From Novosphingobium colocasiae (GTDB lineage: Bacteria > Pseudomonadota > Alphaproteobacteria > Sphingomonadales > Sphingomonadaceae): 64,000 bases of DNA. The stretch spans positions 248,001 to 312,000 of the forward strand of contig NZ_BMZA01000002.1 of assembly GCF_014652555.1 (NCBI RefSeq), read 5' to 3'. The position numbers were made by a program, and so were the translations under genes. Positions 25,944 to 34,346 of the stretch are shown in pieces (within the stretch, counting starts at the first letter, position 1; the number at the start of each line of letters is the position of its first letter). Below the pieces are notes generated by a model, which saw only the letters and a program-made list of their open reading frames with translations, was not told the origin of the DNA and ran no database searches.

Positions 25944-27356
25944 GTGGCTGATACTTACGACGTCATCGTGCTCGGTTCGGGTCCCGGCGGCTATGTCGCG
26001 GCAATCCGCGCCGCGCAGTTGGGCCTGAAGACCGCCATCGTCGAGCGCGAACTGCTCGGCGGCATCTGCCTCAACTGGGGCTGCATTCCCACCAAGGCGC
26101 TGCTGCGTTCGGCCGAGGTGTACCACCAGATGAAACACGCCAAGGCCTATGGCCTGACGGCGGAGAACATCAGCGCCGATATCGCCGCCGTGGTCGCCCG
26201 CTCGCGCGGGGTGGCCAAGCAGCTCAATCAGGGCATCACGCACCTGATGAAGAAGAACAAGATCGCGGTACACATGGGGACCGGCAAGCTGATCGGCACC
26301 GGCAAGCTGGAAGTGAGCGGCGACAAAGGCAAGGAAATCCTGAGCGCGAAGCACATCATCGTCGCCACCGGTGCCCGCGCGCGTGAGCTGCCGTTCGCCA
26401 AGGCCGATGGCAAGCGTATCTGGACATATCGCCACGCGATGACCCCGGCGGAACTGCCCAGCAAGCTGCTGGTCATGGGTTCCGGCGCGATCGGCATCGA
26501 ATTCGCCAGTTTCTACAACGACATGGGCGTTGAGGTGACGGTGGTCGAAATGATGGACCGCATCGTCCCGGTCGAGGACAAGGACGTTTCGGCGTTCCTC
26601 GAAAAGGCGCTGACCAAGCAGGGCATGAAAATCCTGACGGGCGCGGGCGTGGAAGCGATCACCGCCGATGCCAAGGGCGTCACCGCGAAGATCAAGGGCA
26701 AGGACGGCAAGGTTGCCGATCACCAGTTCAGCCATGTCATCTCCGCCGTGGGCATCGTTCCCAATACCGAGGAGATCGGACTGGAGGCGGTGGGCGCGAA
26801 GCTGGATCGGGGGTTCATCCAGATCGACGGTTACGGCCGTACCGGCGTGTCCGGCCTGTGGGCGATCGGCGACTGCACCCCGGGTCCGTGGCTGGCGCAC
26901 AAGGCGAGTCACGAAGGCGTCACCGCCGCCGAGGCCATCGCCAAGGAACTGGGCAACAAGGATGTCCATCCCCACGCGCTGGACCGGGCGAACATCCCCG
27001 GCTGCACCTATTGCCACCCGCAGATCGCTTCGGTCGGCCTGACGGAGGCCAAGGCGAAGGAGGCCGGGCACGATGTGAAGGTGGGCACCTTCCCGTTCAT
27101 CGGCAACGGCAAGGCGATCGCGCTGGGAGAACCCGAGGGCTTCGTCAAGACGGTGTTCGACGGCAAGACCGGCGAACTGCTGGGCGCGCACATGATCGGG
27201 GCCGAAGTGACCGAGATGATCCAGGGCTTCGTCGTCGGCCGCACGCTGGAGACCACCGAGGCCGAACTGATGCAGACGGTGTTCCCGCACCCGACGATCT
27301 CGGAATCGATGCACGAAGCGGTGCTCGCCGCTTACGGGCGCGCGCTGCATATCTGA
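25944..27356 (+). CDS. lpdA: Dihydrolipoyl dehydrogenase (E3)
   Basis: 470 residues from GTG 25944, preceded by AGGAG at 25929-25933; the in-frame upstream extension overlaps the thioesterase. A flavoprotein that reoxidises dihydrolipoamide to pass electrons to NAD+. FAD-binding GSGPGGYVAAIRA, the redox disulfide CLNWGC, the NAD-binding GSGAIGIEFASF and the C-terminal His-Glu active site near HPTISESMHEA are all present. A rho-independent terminator follows at 27383. Confidence 0.95.
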   Translation: MADTYDVIVLGSGPGGYVAAIRAAQLGLKTAIVERELLGGICLNWGCIPTKALLRSAEVYHQMKHAKAYGLTAENISADIAAVVARSRGVAKQLNQGITHLMKKNKIAVHMGTGKLIGTGKLEVSGDKGKEILSAKHIIVATGARARELPFAKADGKRIWTYRHAMTPAELPSKLLVMGSGAIGIEFASFYNDMGVEVTVVEMMDRIVPVEDKDVSAFLEKALTKQGMKILTGAGVEAITADAKGVTAKIKGKDGKVADHQFSHVISAVGIVPNTEEIGLEAVGAKLDRGFIQIDGYGRTGVSGLWAIGDCTPGPWLAHKASHEGVTAAEAIAKELGNKDVHPHALDRANIPGCTYCHPQIASVGLTEAKAKEAGHDVKVGTFPFIGNGKAIALGEPEGFVKTVFDGKTGELLGAHMIGAEVTEMIQGFVVGRTLETTEAELMQTVFPHPTISESMHEAVLAAYGRALHI

Positions 27357-27382
27357 CGCGCGTCGTCATTCGACCAAACGGA

Positions 27383-27410
27383 AGGGGCCGGCATCGCGCC
27401 GGCCCTTTTT
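27383..27410 (+). terminator. Rho-independent terminator after lpdA
   Basis: Stem GGGCCGGC (27385-27392) / GCCGGCCC (27398-27405) with loop ATCGC, flanked by AAG and followed by TTTTT. It closes the E2-E3 operon and can also serve the convergent PilZ gene. Confidence 0.9.
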
Positions 27411-27432
27411 CGTATCCGCTCGGCGGGCAGCG

Positions 27433-27753
27433 TCAGCCGCCGGCGACGCGGACCAGGTGTTCGAACACGACCTGATGCAGCGGCGCATCGAACTCGCAAC
27501 CCACCGCGCCTTCGCGTGCCCAGCAGATGCGGGCGCTCAGCAACTGGATGCCGGGGATGCGGATGCGCAGCGGCACTTCCACGCGGTGATCGGGGAAGCT
27601 GGCGATGCGGAAGCCGCCGGGGGACAAGTCCTCCAGCCGGGCGCTGCGCCACGGCCGGGTGCCCTGGCGCACTTCACACTGGATGACCACTTCGGCGCGC
27701 GGCTGCCGTTCGGCCTGCCGGCCCTTGGCTCCCGTGATCCGTTCGTGATGCAA
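27433..27753 (-). CDS. PilZ domain protein
   Basis: 106 residues, a single PilZ domain. The c-di-GMP-binding elements are an Arg cluster near residues 12-19 (RQAERQPR, fitting RxxxR) and DLSPGGFRI (D/NxSxxG). Such small PilZ proteins relay c-di-GMP levels to motility, polysaccharide or other targets by binding partners. A solitary gene, convergent with lpdA; no diguanylate cyclase is close. Confidence 0.85.
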   Translation of the reverse strand: MHHERITGAKGRQAERQPRAEVVIQCEVRQGTRPWRSARLEDLSPGGFRIASFPDHRVEVPLRIRIPGIQLLSARICWAREGAVGCEFDAPLHQVVFEHLVRVAGG

Positions 27754-27902
27754 ATCAGGTCTCCATCCAGCAGCCCGCGCGCTGCGGGGCGGTGGACCGT
27801 TCCTTGCAGCCGCAGTGGTTACCAGACGATTAGCGCCAGCGCACTTTGCGCAGTATGTTGCGCTTTATTTCCCGTTCCAAAGCAACGGGATACGCGAAAG
27901 GT

Positions 27903-28418
27903 TCAGCGGAACGATCTGGACAGCATCACCAGCGTCGGATCGCCGTCCACCGGCTGCGGCTCGAACCCCTTTTCGCGCTCCAGTTCGATCGCGGCGTGGT
28001 TGTCGCGGTCCTCGATGGAGATCACCCGGCGGACGCCGCGCGCTTGTGCCTGATGGGCCAGGAAATCGAGCATTGCCCAGCCCACGCCCTTGCCGCGATG
28101 ATCGGCGCAGACCGACATCGCGATTTCTGCGGTGTCCAGCGGGCCGTCGCAGGCGAGCAGCGCCGAGGCGACGATCTCGCCGGTCTGGCGGTTGACCGCC
28201 AGCCACGATTCGCTGCGGAAGTGATCGGCATGGACCAGCGGTTCGAGCTGCTGGTGGCTGACATGGTGCGCGGCGGAAAAGAAGCGGAACCGGCGGTCTT
28301 CATCGGTCACACGATCGAAGAACGCGGCCAGCGCGGGCTCATCGGCGGCCTCGGCAACGCGCACGTCCAGTTCGATGCCGGCGCGCGTGGTCAGGCACAG
28401 GGGTTCGGCGAGGGACAT
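27903..28418 (-). CDS. GNAT family N-acetyltransferase
   Basis: 171 residues from the ATG at 28418, seven bases after GGAG; a TTG two codons upstream is less likely. The acetyl-CoA pocket motif reads VCADHRGKGVGWAMLDFL (R/Q-xx-G-x-G/A). LDVRVAEAADEPALAAFFDR at the start and DNHAAIELEREKGFE near the end complete the fold. It resembles the GNAT domain of protein lysine acetyltransferases (Pat), but no CoA-ligase-like domain is fused. Substrate unknown. Confidence 0.82.
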   Translation of the reverse strand: MSLAEPLCLTTRAGIELDVRVAEAADEPALAAFFDRVTDEDRRFRFFSAAHHVSHQQLEPLVHADHFRSESWLAVNRQTGEIVASALLACDGPLDTAEIAMSVCADHRGKGVGWAMLDFLAHQAQARGVRRVISIEDRDNHAAIELEREKGFEPQPVDGDPTLVMLSRSFR

Positions 28419-28511
28419 CGGCAATCTCCATTGGGGGGATGATGCCTGCAGTCCTGACAGCGTTTGTGCGATGCGGCATTGATCGAACGCAATCGCGGCG
28501 AAATTTCGCGC

Positions 28512-29981
28512 CTAAGCCTCGACCGCGATGGTGATGACGCCCAGGTCCGGGAGGCTGACGGTGCGCTTGCCGGAAAAATCGGTGCGCACAACGATCAGTC
28601 CGTCCTTTTCGAGGTAATCGAGCAGGCGCTGGACCCGGCGCGGGCTGCTGGTGCCGTAGATGCGCGCCAGCTCACCATCATCCGGGCAGGGCCGCCCTTC
28701 CATCGCCGCCACCGCGATCGCATAGAACGGGGCCAGCGCATCGTCGGGGACATGCTTGGCCAGGTTGACGAGGTCTTCCCACTCCGGCGCATCGGGATCG
28801 GCGATCCCGGCCACGGCAGCGGCATAGCCCCGCCGGAACGCGGTCGCATCAAGGGTGCGCACCGAAATGCCCTTCATCCGGCAGCGGATCGTGAAATCCT
28901 GGAACAGCGCGGTGGAAGACTGGAACGCACATTCGGGATCGGCCGCCATGGCGTTGAGGATGGCGAGCAGTTCCTCGCGATCGGGCGGAGTGTCCGCCTC
29001 GGGCTCGCGCCGCGAGGGCAGGGGCACGGCCGCATCGGTGCCGGCGGCGATGCGGGCCCCGATATCCTCGGGCTCCACGCGCGGCGCACGCACCGGGCGG
29101 CTGAAATCGGGGCGCTCGGGCTCGACGTGGAGATTGTCGTGCAAAAGCTCGCGCAGTTCCTCGGTCGAGGCGGTGGGCAAGGGCACCAGGCCGGGCGTGA
29201 CCGATTTCGCCCCGGTCCGCACATCGCCGATCTGGACCGAGACCGGCCGCCGGGCGATGGCCGGGCCCAGCCCCAGGAACTGCCCCCGCGCCAGATCGCG
29301 GATCGCTTCGGCCTGGCGGCGCTCCATGCCGAGCAGATCCGCCGCGCGGATCATGTCGATATCGAGGAAGGTGCGCCCCATCAGGAAGTTCGAAGCCTCG
29401 GCCGCCACGTTCTTGGCGAGCTTGGCGAGCCGCTGCGTGGCGATCACCCCGGCAAGGCCGCGCTTGCGGCCCCGGCACATGAGGTTGGTCATTGCCGCCA
29501 GGCTGACCCGGCGCGCTTCCTCGGACACTTCCCCGGCAGCGGCGGGCGCGAAGAGCTGCGCTTCATCGACCACCACCAGCGCCGGATACCACTGCTCGCG
29601 CGGCGCATCGAACAGCGCCGAGAGGAACTGCGCCGCGCATTTCATCTGCTGGTCGATCTCCAGCTCGTCCAGCGCCAGCACGACCGAGGCGCGGTGCTGG
29701 CGGATACGGGCGGCAAGCCGGGCGATCTCCGCCTCGCCATAGGCAGACCCGTCGATCACCACATGGCCGAACGCTTCGGCGAGGCTGACGAAATCGCCTT
29801 CCGGATCGATCACTACCTGCTGGACGATGCCGGCGCTTTCCTCGAGCAGCCGGCGCAGCAGGTGCGACTTGCCGGACCCGGAATTGCCCTGCACCAGCAG
29901 GCGGGTCGCCAGAAGTTCCTTGATGTCTATTTCGACCGGCTGGCCTTGCGGCGTGCTGCCGATGACGATGGATGCGCTCAC
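28512..29981 (-). CDS. HerA-like (DUF87) ATPase
   Basis: 489 residues from GTG 29981, with AGGGA about ten bases upstream. Walker A GNSGSGKSH (near residue 33), Walker B ALVVVDEAQLF and an Arg-rich sensor segment CRGRKRGLAGVIATQR identify a HerA/FtsK-type P-loop ATPase. The C-terminal third has a winged-helix-like end (IYGTSSPRRVQRLLDYLEKDGL) that may bind DNA. In archaea HerA works with the nuclease NurA; no nuclease gene is adjacent, so the job is open. Composition matches the core genes, unlike the restriction patch 900 bases away. Confidence 0.75.
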   Translation of the reverse strand: MSASIVIGSTPQGQPVEIDIKELLATRLLVQGNSGSGKSHLLRRLLEESAGIVQQVVIDPEGDFVSLAEAFGHVVIDGSAYGEAEIARLAARIRQHRASVVLALDELEIDQQMKCAAQFLSALFDAPREQWYPALVVVDEAQLFAPAAAGEVSEEARRVSLAAMTNLMCRGRKRGLAGVIATQRLAKLAKNVAAEASNFLMGRTFLDIDMIRAADLLGMERRQAEAIRDLARGQFLGLGPAIARRPVSVQIGDVRTGAKSVTPGLVPLPTASTEELRELLHDNLHVEPERPDFSRPVRAPRVEPEDIGARIAAGTDAAVPLPSRREPEADTPPDREELLAILNAMAADPECAFQSSTALFQDFTIRCRMKGISVRTLDATAFRRGYAAAVAGIADPDAPEWEDLVNLAKHVPDDALAPFYAIAVAAMEGRPCPDDGELARIYGTSSPRRVQRLLDYLEKDGLIVVRTDFSGKRTVSLPDLGVITIAVEA

Positions 29982-30066
29982 CCGATGGTCCCTGCCAAAT
30001 CGGAAGGGGGCGGCACAAGGCGGCGACAAAGGTTATCCCAAGGCGCGCACGGGGCGGGGGGAACCT

Positions 30067-30477
30067 TCAGGTGCGATCGAGCAGACGGCCCACGCTTTCA
30101 TGCGCGGTCCTGGCCTTGCCGCCGTCCTCACCCACTTCCTTTTCCAGCGCATCGCGCACCTTCTCGACCTCGGCCGCAGTCAGATGCTCGATACCGACGA
30201 ACTCCTCGCGCGCTTTGTCCACCGCGCGGATCAGCTCGTCGAGCTTGGCCTGCATGGCGGCGGCGTCGCGGTTCTGGCTGTTCTGGATGAGGAACACCAT
30301 CAGGAAGGTGACGATCGTGGTCCCGGTGTTGATGATGAGCTGCCAGGTATCCGAATACTGGAACACCGGCCCGCTGATCCCCCACACGATGATGACGGCC
30401 AGCGCCAGCACGAAGGTCATCGGCTGCCCGGCGGCATCGGCAATGCGGGTGGCGATTTTGGTGAACAAGCGGTCCAT
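30067..30477 (-). CDS. Low-affinity iron permease family protein
   Basis: 136 residues. Two membrane helices (about 19-40 and 46-66) and the motif INTGTTIVTFLMVFLIQNSQNRD are diagnostic of the PF04120 family. The helices are followed by a charged coiled region with KLDELIRAVDKAREEFVGIE. The family is named after yeast Fet4, but bacterial members are small and iron transport is unproven. It lies just outside the low-GC patch. Confidence 0.85.
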   Translation of the reverse strand: MDRLFTKIATRIADAAGQPMTFVLALAVIIVWGISGPVFQYSDTWQLIINTGTTIVTFLMVFLIQNSQNRDAAAMQAKLDELIRAVDKAREEFVGIEHLTAAEVEKVRDALEKEVGEDGGKARTAHESVGRLLDRT

Positions 30478-30860
30478 GTGCGGTTTTCCCGTCTGGCGGA
30501 GTGCGCGGGGATAAACCGGTGAGAGGGGGGAAGGTTTCGTATGGCCGGCGGCAAGGGCGCGGGCGCCTTGGCGCTGTTCACCGCGCTTGCGCCGATCAAA
30601 CCATGCGGGCGGCAGCCCGAAGTTTACAAAGGTTACACCTTGTAACTTTCATTTTTGGAGATTAAATCTTATATTTCAATATATTATCCATCAAAAGCGA
30701 AAGTTACACTTGTCATGCCGGAACGATCATTTCCGCTGCGAATAGCGACGATGCGAAAAGAGCGGCGCATGCGCGCAGGGGAAACCGTATCAGGGGGCGA
30801 GGGAGTAGGAAAGTTGTGCCTCTTCGACTCAATCGATAAGCGCCTCATAAGCCGGGCTAC
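30478..30860. other. Gene-free AT-rich boundary region with GTTACA repeats
   Basis: No gene is supported in these 383 bases. Composition changes near 30620, where the sequence becomes AT-rich (30650-30700). An imperfect inverted repeat AAAGGTTACA ... TGTAACTTT lies at 30628-30649, and a shorter copy AGTTACACTTGT at 30702-30713. This marks the downstream edge of the restriction-modification patch. Confidence 0.5.
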
Positions 30861-32093
30861 TTAGCCTTGCCAGCGCGCGGTCACGTCGTACTCGAACAGT
30901 GCCTTATTGCTGTTTCGTTTACGGATAATCTTTGATTCGACATCCGCATATCCCAGCATCTTCATTGAAGCGGAAAGAATGGCTGGAGTATCGACCAAAT
31001 TCCCAAAAAATGTGGAGTTACCGACAATATAATGTAGCTGCGCGCCATTCTCTAGCGCGTTGGGCAGCGTTGACAAGTGAAGGTGCATATCATGGAAGTA
31101 CTTTAAGACATACATAGCCAGGAGTTGGGCATTCTTTCCATCGCTTTTGGCAATATTTTCGACCGTATTAGTCAGGATTTTTGGAAGAATCTCCCCAGTT
31201 GATTCCCACGTATTTAGGCGACTTGTCGCGACGCCCCAAGTGCCGCCAATGGCCTTCCAATCCATTTCCCCGGCTTCGCGAGCTTCCTCAAGAAACTTCA
31301 TCCAATACATGTAAGGGCGAAGCTCTCGAATATAGCTGATTCTATTTGGATATGGTGGCGAAGTGACGACGAGGCCAAAGCGCCGGTCCATCTCTGGAAT
31401 CTGGCGAGCATCTATTTCGACTATCTCACCATGCCCCAGTATTTGGGCGTCGCAGGAAGCCAGAACAGTGTCCAAAATAGCGAGATAGAGGTCTGTTACG
31501 TGCTCGACTTCGTGATGTACCGTTCCAGAGGAAAAAGACATCGAGACATGATTGAATGCAGCAGAGGACGTTTCAATAACAAGTCGGCAGAACGTTACCC
31601 AAGCCAAGCCGTCCGTGCAATCTCCCGCAGGCTCGCCAAATTCTTTAACCAACCCGGCGCGCAGCGCCGACAGAACCTGCAGAGTCGATGAGGACCACCA
31701 TCGCTCAATGTTGAAAAGTGGGGGCGTCCAATTGGTCTGCTTCAATAGAGCTGTAACAGCCTCAATTGACCGTTCGACACCTCTTCGAACCAAGGCGACA
31801 TGTTCAGATGAATACGAACGACATTTTATATTTCCTAGCCATATCAGGAAAGGATTGATATCGAAGGAAAGCGCAGGATTGCCGTGCTCCGCAGCCGTCA
31901 GTGTGGTTGTTGCGGTGCCCGAAAAAGGGTCTAGCACGGCCACGTTGGGTGGGCTGGATGCAATGATTTCCTTGACCAATTTCACAGAGTAGGCGGGCGT
32001 GAGGCGAAGCCAACCGTGACGTCCTAGCGACTTGTTGTGCTTGAACGTCAAATCAGAGCGTTGCTTCACTAACGGGCGAACGAGTTCAAGCAT
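30861..32093 (-). CDS. DNA methyltransferase of a restriction-modification pair
   Basis: 410 residues. S-adenosylmethionine-binding motif I is DPFSGTATTTL (near residue 54). Catalytic motif IV is TSPPYPNR (near 240); TSPPY favours an N4-cytosine enzyme, although N6-adenine cannot be excluded. The order motif I before motif IV with no long target-recognition insert is seen. Its start overlaps the stop of the endonuclease-like gene by 8 bases, so translation is probably coupled. The gene is clearly less GC-rich than its neighbours, a sign of horizontal transfer. The recognition sequence is unknown. Confidence 0.8.
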   Translation of the reverse strand: MLELVRPLVKQRSDLTFKHNKSLGRHGWLRLTPAYSVKLVKEIIASSPPNVAVLDPFSGTATTTLTAAEHGNPALSFDINPFLIWLGNIKCRSYSSEHVALVRRGVERSIEAVTALLKQTNWTPPLFNIERWWSSSTLQVLSALRAGLVKEFGEPAGDCTDGLAWVTFCRLVIETSSAAFNHVSMSFSSGTVHHEVEHVTDLYLAILDTVLASCDAQILGHGEIVEIDARQIPEMDRRFGLVVTSPPYPNRISYIRELRPYMYWMKFLEEAREAGEMDWKAIGGTWGVATSRLNTWESTGEILPKILTNTVENIAKSDGKNAQLLAMYVLKYFHDMHLHLSTLPNALENGAQLHYIVGNSTFFGNLVDTPAILSASMKMLGYADVESKIIRKRNSNKALFEYDVTARWQG

Positions 32094-32877
32094 TCAACAA
32101 AGCTTCCAGTGTTTCGTGAACTTCAGCTTTAATGACGGGCGAGTTGCGGGTAAAGAAGTCGGCGAGGTCAAAGTTCAATACCTCTTTGCAGAATGTGAAT
32201 AGCGAAGCAGTGGAAGAGCCAGTTGGACGCCCAAACAGAATTCCACCGCGGCTATTCCGATATCGAAGCACGAGATCGCCATCAATTTGACCAGAGAATA
32301 TCGCGAAGACGGGCATATAGCCTTGAGCCCATGCAACTGCGATGTTGTCTATGTCGCCATTTTGACGCTTGCTGTCTTTGCTTTTATACCCTTGCCGAAC
32401 TTCGAACACCGCACCTTGGGTCGGAACCTCCGCTCCGAGCATGTCGCAATATTCTGCCACCCAAGCGTTGACCCGGGCTTTTACTTCAGCATCCTGTATG
32501 TCATCAAATTGGAGGCGACCATCAAGGGAAAGAGTTTTTTCCTTCCCCGCGCTTGTTTTGGTCGTGTAGGACCAAAAGGCGCTGTTGCGGTCCGCGTAAC
32601 CCGTTGCGTCGATAATCATCTCTCGAAAGAGGTGTTCACACCCTTTGCCGATCTGACGATACACCGAGGTCATTCCACCGGCCGCCTTATGAGCGGCATA
32701 CATCAGTTCGGAGTCTAGCCCGCACCACGCATAGAATGGGTCGGCACCATAGAGGTTCAAGAACTGCGGGAGCGAGACGCCTTCTTCCCGATTGCCCTGT
32801 CCAAATTTTGGCTTGTAGCGTCTGCAGACCTTCAAGGGGTCCAAGAACTTCTTCAAGAGTTCCTTTTCAGTGGCCAC
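32086..32877 (-). CDS. Putative type II restriction endonuclease
   Basis: 263 residues from GTG 32877, with GAGGGGA upstream. The longer in-frame reading to 32997 merely translates the tRNA-Ser gene ([13 protein letters not shown]) and is rejected. The acidic/basic cluster [20 protein letters not shown] (residues 155-175, split here) resembles a PD-(D/E)xK-type nuclease core, and the protein carries no helicase or ATPase motif. The overlap with a methyltransferase gene supports a type II restriction role. Only 36 bases separate the start from the tRNA, leaving no room for its own ordinary promoter. Confidence 0.65.
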   Translation of the reverse strand: MATEKELLKKFLDPLKVCRRYKPKFGQGNREEGVSLPQFLNLYGADPFYAWCGLDSELMYAAHKAAGGMTSVYRQIGKGCEHLFREMIIDATGYADRNSAFWSYTTKTSAGKEKTLSLDGRLQFDDIQDAEVKARVNAWVAEYCDMLGAEVPTQGAVFEVRQGYKSKDSKRQNGDIDNIAVAWAQGYMPVFAIFSGQIDGDLVLRYRNSRGGILFGRPTGSSTASLFTFCKEVLNFDLADFFTRNSPVIKAEVHETLEALLNA

Positions 32878-32913
32878 GCTCGATCCCCTCGGTTCGTTTT
32901 TGGTGCCATCGAA

Positions 32914-33003
32914 TGGCGGAAGCGGTGGGATTCGAACCCACGATACAGTTGCCCGTATGCCAGTTTTCAAGACTGGAGCCTTCAACCACTCGGCCACGCT
33001 TCC
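32914..33003 (-). tRNA. tRNA-Ser (anticodon UGA), CCA encoded
   Basis: 90 bases. Acceptor GGAAGCG pairs with CGCTTCC, then G and an encoded CCA (32914-32916). The D arm is GGCCGAGTGGTTGAAGGC; the anticodon stem CCAGT/ACTGG holds loop CTTGAAA, giving UGA; a long variable arm and GGTTCGAATCC follow. Upstream there is an inverted repeat TCAGCGGC-TT-GCCGCTGA (33011-33028) and a possible -10 TATAAG (33036-33041). The restriction genes lie directly downstream on the same strand. Confidence 0.95.
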
Positions 33004-33010
33004 ACAACAT

Positions 33011-33028
33011 TCAGCGGCTTGCCGCTGA
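33011..33028 (-). promoter_or_regulatory. Inverted repeat in the tRNA-Ser leader
   Basis: Perfect 8-base arms TCAGCGGC and GCCGCTGA with a 2-base centre, 7 bases upstream of the tRNA 5' end. It could fold in the precursor tRNA leader or bind a regulator. Confidence 0.4.
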
Positions 33029-33126
33029 TGACTGGCTTATAGGTAATTTGCCACCTAAGCCGACCCAACGCTAACCCTCTGCCAACATTCTCCATTCACT
33101 CAAGCGCCGCCACAAGCTCCGGTAGC

Positions 33127-33165
33127 TTTCAAGACCGCTGCCTTAAACCACTCGGCCACCTGTCC
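33127..33165 (-). pseudogene. Truncated 5' half of a second tRNA-Ser(UGA)
   Basis: On the minus strand, acceptor half GGACAGG, TG, a D arm identical in type to tRNA-Ser, anticodon stem half GCGGT and loop CTTGAAA are present. The match stops exactly at the 3' side of the anticodon loop: the expected ACCGC, variable arm, T arm and CCTGTCC are absent from the following 120 bases. This is a broken gene, not a copy of the intact one (acceptor GGAAGCG). Confidence 0.75.
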
Positions 33166-33311
33166 GCGCAACCGCCAGCGCATAGCGTAATGAGGCGGCA
33201 GTGCAAGGGGTGGCGGTGCAGGCCAGACTTGCGGGGTGTCCCCCGTATTTTTCGGTCAGGCGAACGGCGGGGCGGTTTTCAGGAGCGCGCCGATGTGCGA
33301 ACCTGCGGGCA

Positions 33312-34346
33312 ATGTTTCGTGAATTTTCTCTCGCAAGGGCGCTGCGCCTTGCCGGTGCCGCTTTCGTCTCGCTGAGTGCCGGGCAGGCGGCCGAAGCCCA
33401 GAACCCGCCGGAGCCGTTCTCCACCTATATGCAGGCGGTGGCGGCGCGGGCGCGGGGCGAAGGGGTGAGCGACGCGACGATCACGACAATGCTGGGCGAT
33501 CTGACGCCGAACGAACGGGTCGTCGCGCTCGATAGCGCGCAGCCGGGGCGGCAGGGGACGCCCCCTTCGATGAGCAGTTACCTCGCCAAGCACCTCGGCG
33601 CGTCGCTGGTGGCGCGGGGGCAGGCGCGCTATGCGCAGCTTGCGCCGATCATGCCGGGGATCGAGGCGCGCTATGGCGTGCCCGCCAAGATGTTGTTCGC
33701 GATCTGGGGGCATGAGACCAATTTCGGCAGCTATACCGGCGATTTCGACCTGTCGCGTTCGCTGGCGATGCTGGCTTGGGAAGGGCGGCGGCGCGATCTG
33801 TTCGAAGGGGAACTGATCGCCCTCCTCAAGATGGCCGACCAGGGCATCCCGCGCTGGAAGCTGAAGGGCAGTTGGGCCGGGGCCTTCGGCAATCCGCAGT
33901 TCCTGCCCAGCGTGTACCTGCGGCTTGCGGTGGATGGCGACGGCAACGGCACCCGCGATATCTTCGCCAGCCCGGCCGATACGGTCGCATCGATCGCAAA
34001 CTATTTCCGCGATGCCGGATGGCGGCCGGGGCAGCCCTGGGGCGTGCGGGCATCGCTCCCCGAAGGCTTTGCCGTAGACTCGCAAGCCACCCTGCTGGCC
34101 GCGCCCAGTTGCGACCGCGTCTATGCCCGCCATTCGCGCTGGAAAGCGGTGTCGGAATGGCGCGCGCTGGGGGTGACACCGCTGGCCCCGATCGCAAGCG
34201 ACGTGCAGGCATTCCTGTTCCAGCCCGATGGCCCCGGCACGGCGGCTTATCTGTTAACCGGTAATTATCGGGTCATCCTCCAGTACAACTGCTCTAACTA
34301 CTACGCCTTGTCCGTGGGGTTGCTTGCAGATGAAATTGCCCAATAA
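33312..34346 (+). CDS. Lytic murein transglycosylase, MltB-type
   Basis: 344 residues from the ATG at 33312; earlier in-frame starts lack family sequence. A signal peptide (about 1-27, ending AAEAQ) exports it. The catalytic Glu lies in IWGHETNFG; ARYGVPAKML, LAMLAWEGRRRDLFEGEL and SWAGAFGNPQFLPS are typical of the GH103 family. It cleaves peptidoglycan glycan strands to 1,6-anhydromuropeptides. No lipobox is seen, so it is probably a soluble periplasmic form. It overlaps the RlpA gene by 17 bases. Confidence 0.9.
   Translation: MFREFSLARALRLAGAAFVSLSAGQAAEAQNPPEPFSTYMQAVAARARGEGVSDATITTMLGDLTPNERVVALDSAQPGRQGTPPSMSSYLAKHLGASLVARGQARYAQLAPIMPGIEARYGVPAKMLFAIWGHETNFGSYTGDFDLSRSLAMLAWEGRRRDLFEGELIALLKMADQGIPRWKLKGSWAGAFGNPQFLPSVYLRLAVDGDGNGTRDIFASPADTVASIANYFRDAGWRPGQPWGVRASLPEGFAVDSQATLLAAPSCDRVYARHSRWKAVSEWRALGVTPLAPIASDVQAFLFQPDGPGTAAYLLTGNYRVILQYNCSNYYALSVGLLADEIAQ

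Noticed and set aside
30490-30520. Possible att repeat matching the tRNA-Ser 3' end (TGGCGGA plus GGGAT)
   Set aside because: Only seven consecutive bases match and the rest is out of register; this is within chance for GC-rich sequence.
30655-30864. Plus-strand 69-codon open frame in the AT-rich boundary
   Set aside because: It starts with TTG, has no ribosome site or family features, and overlaps the end of the methyltransferase gene.
32878-32997. N-terminal extension of the endonuclease reading [13 protein letters not shown]
   Set aside because: It is the translation of the tRNA-Ser gene on the same strand; the GTG at 32877 with its ribosome site is the real start.
33004-33165. Group I intron in the anticodon loop of the second tRNA-Ser
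   Set aside because: The 3' exon (variable arm, T arm, CCTGTCC) is absent from the 120 bases available, so this is a truncated gene rather than an interrupted one.
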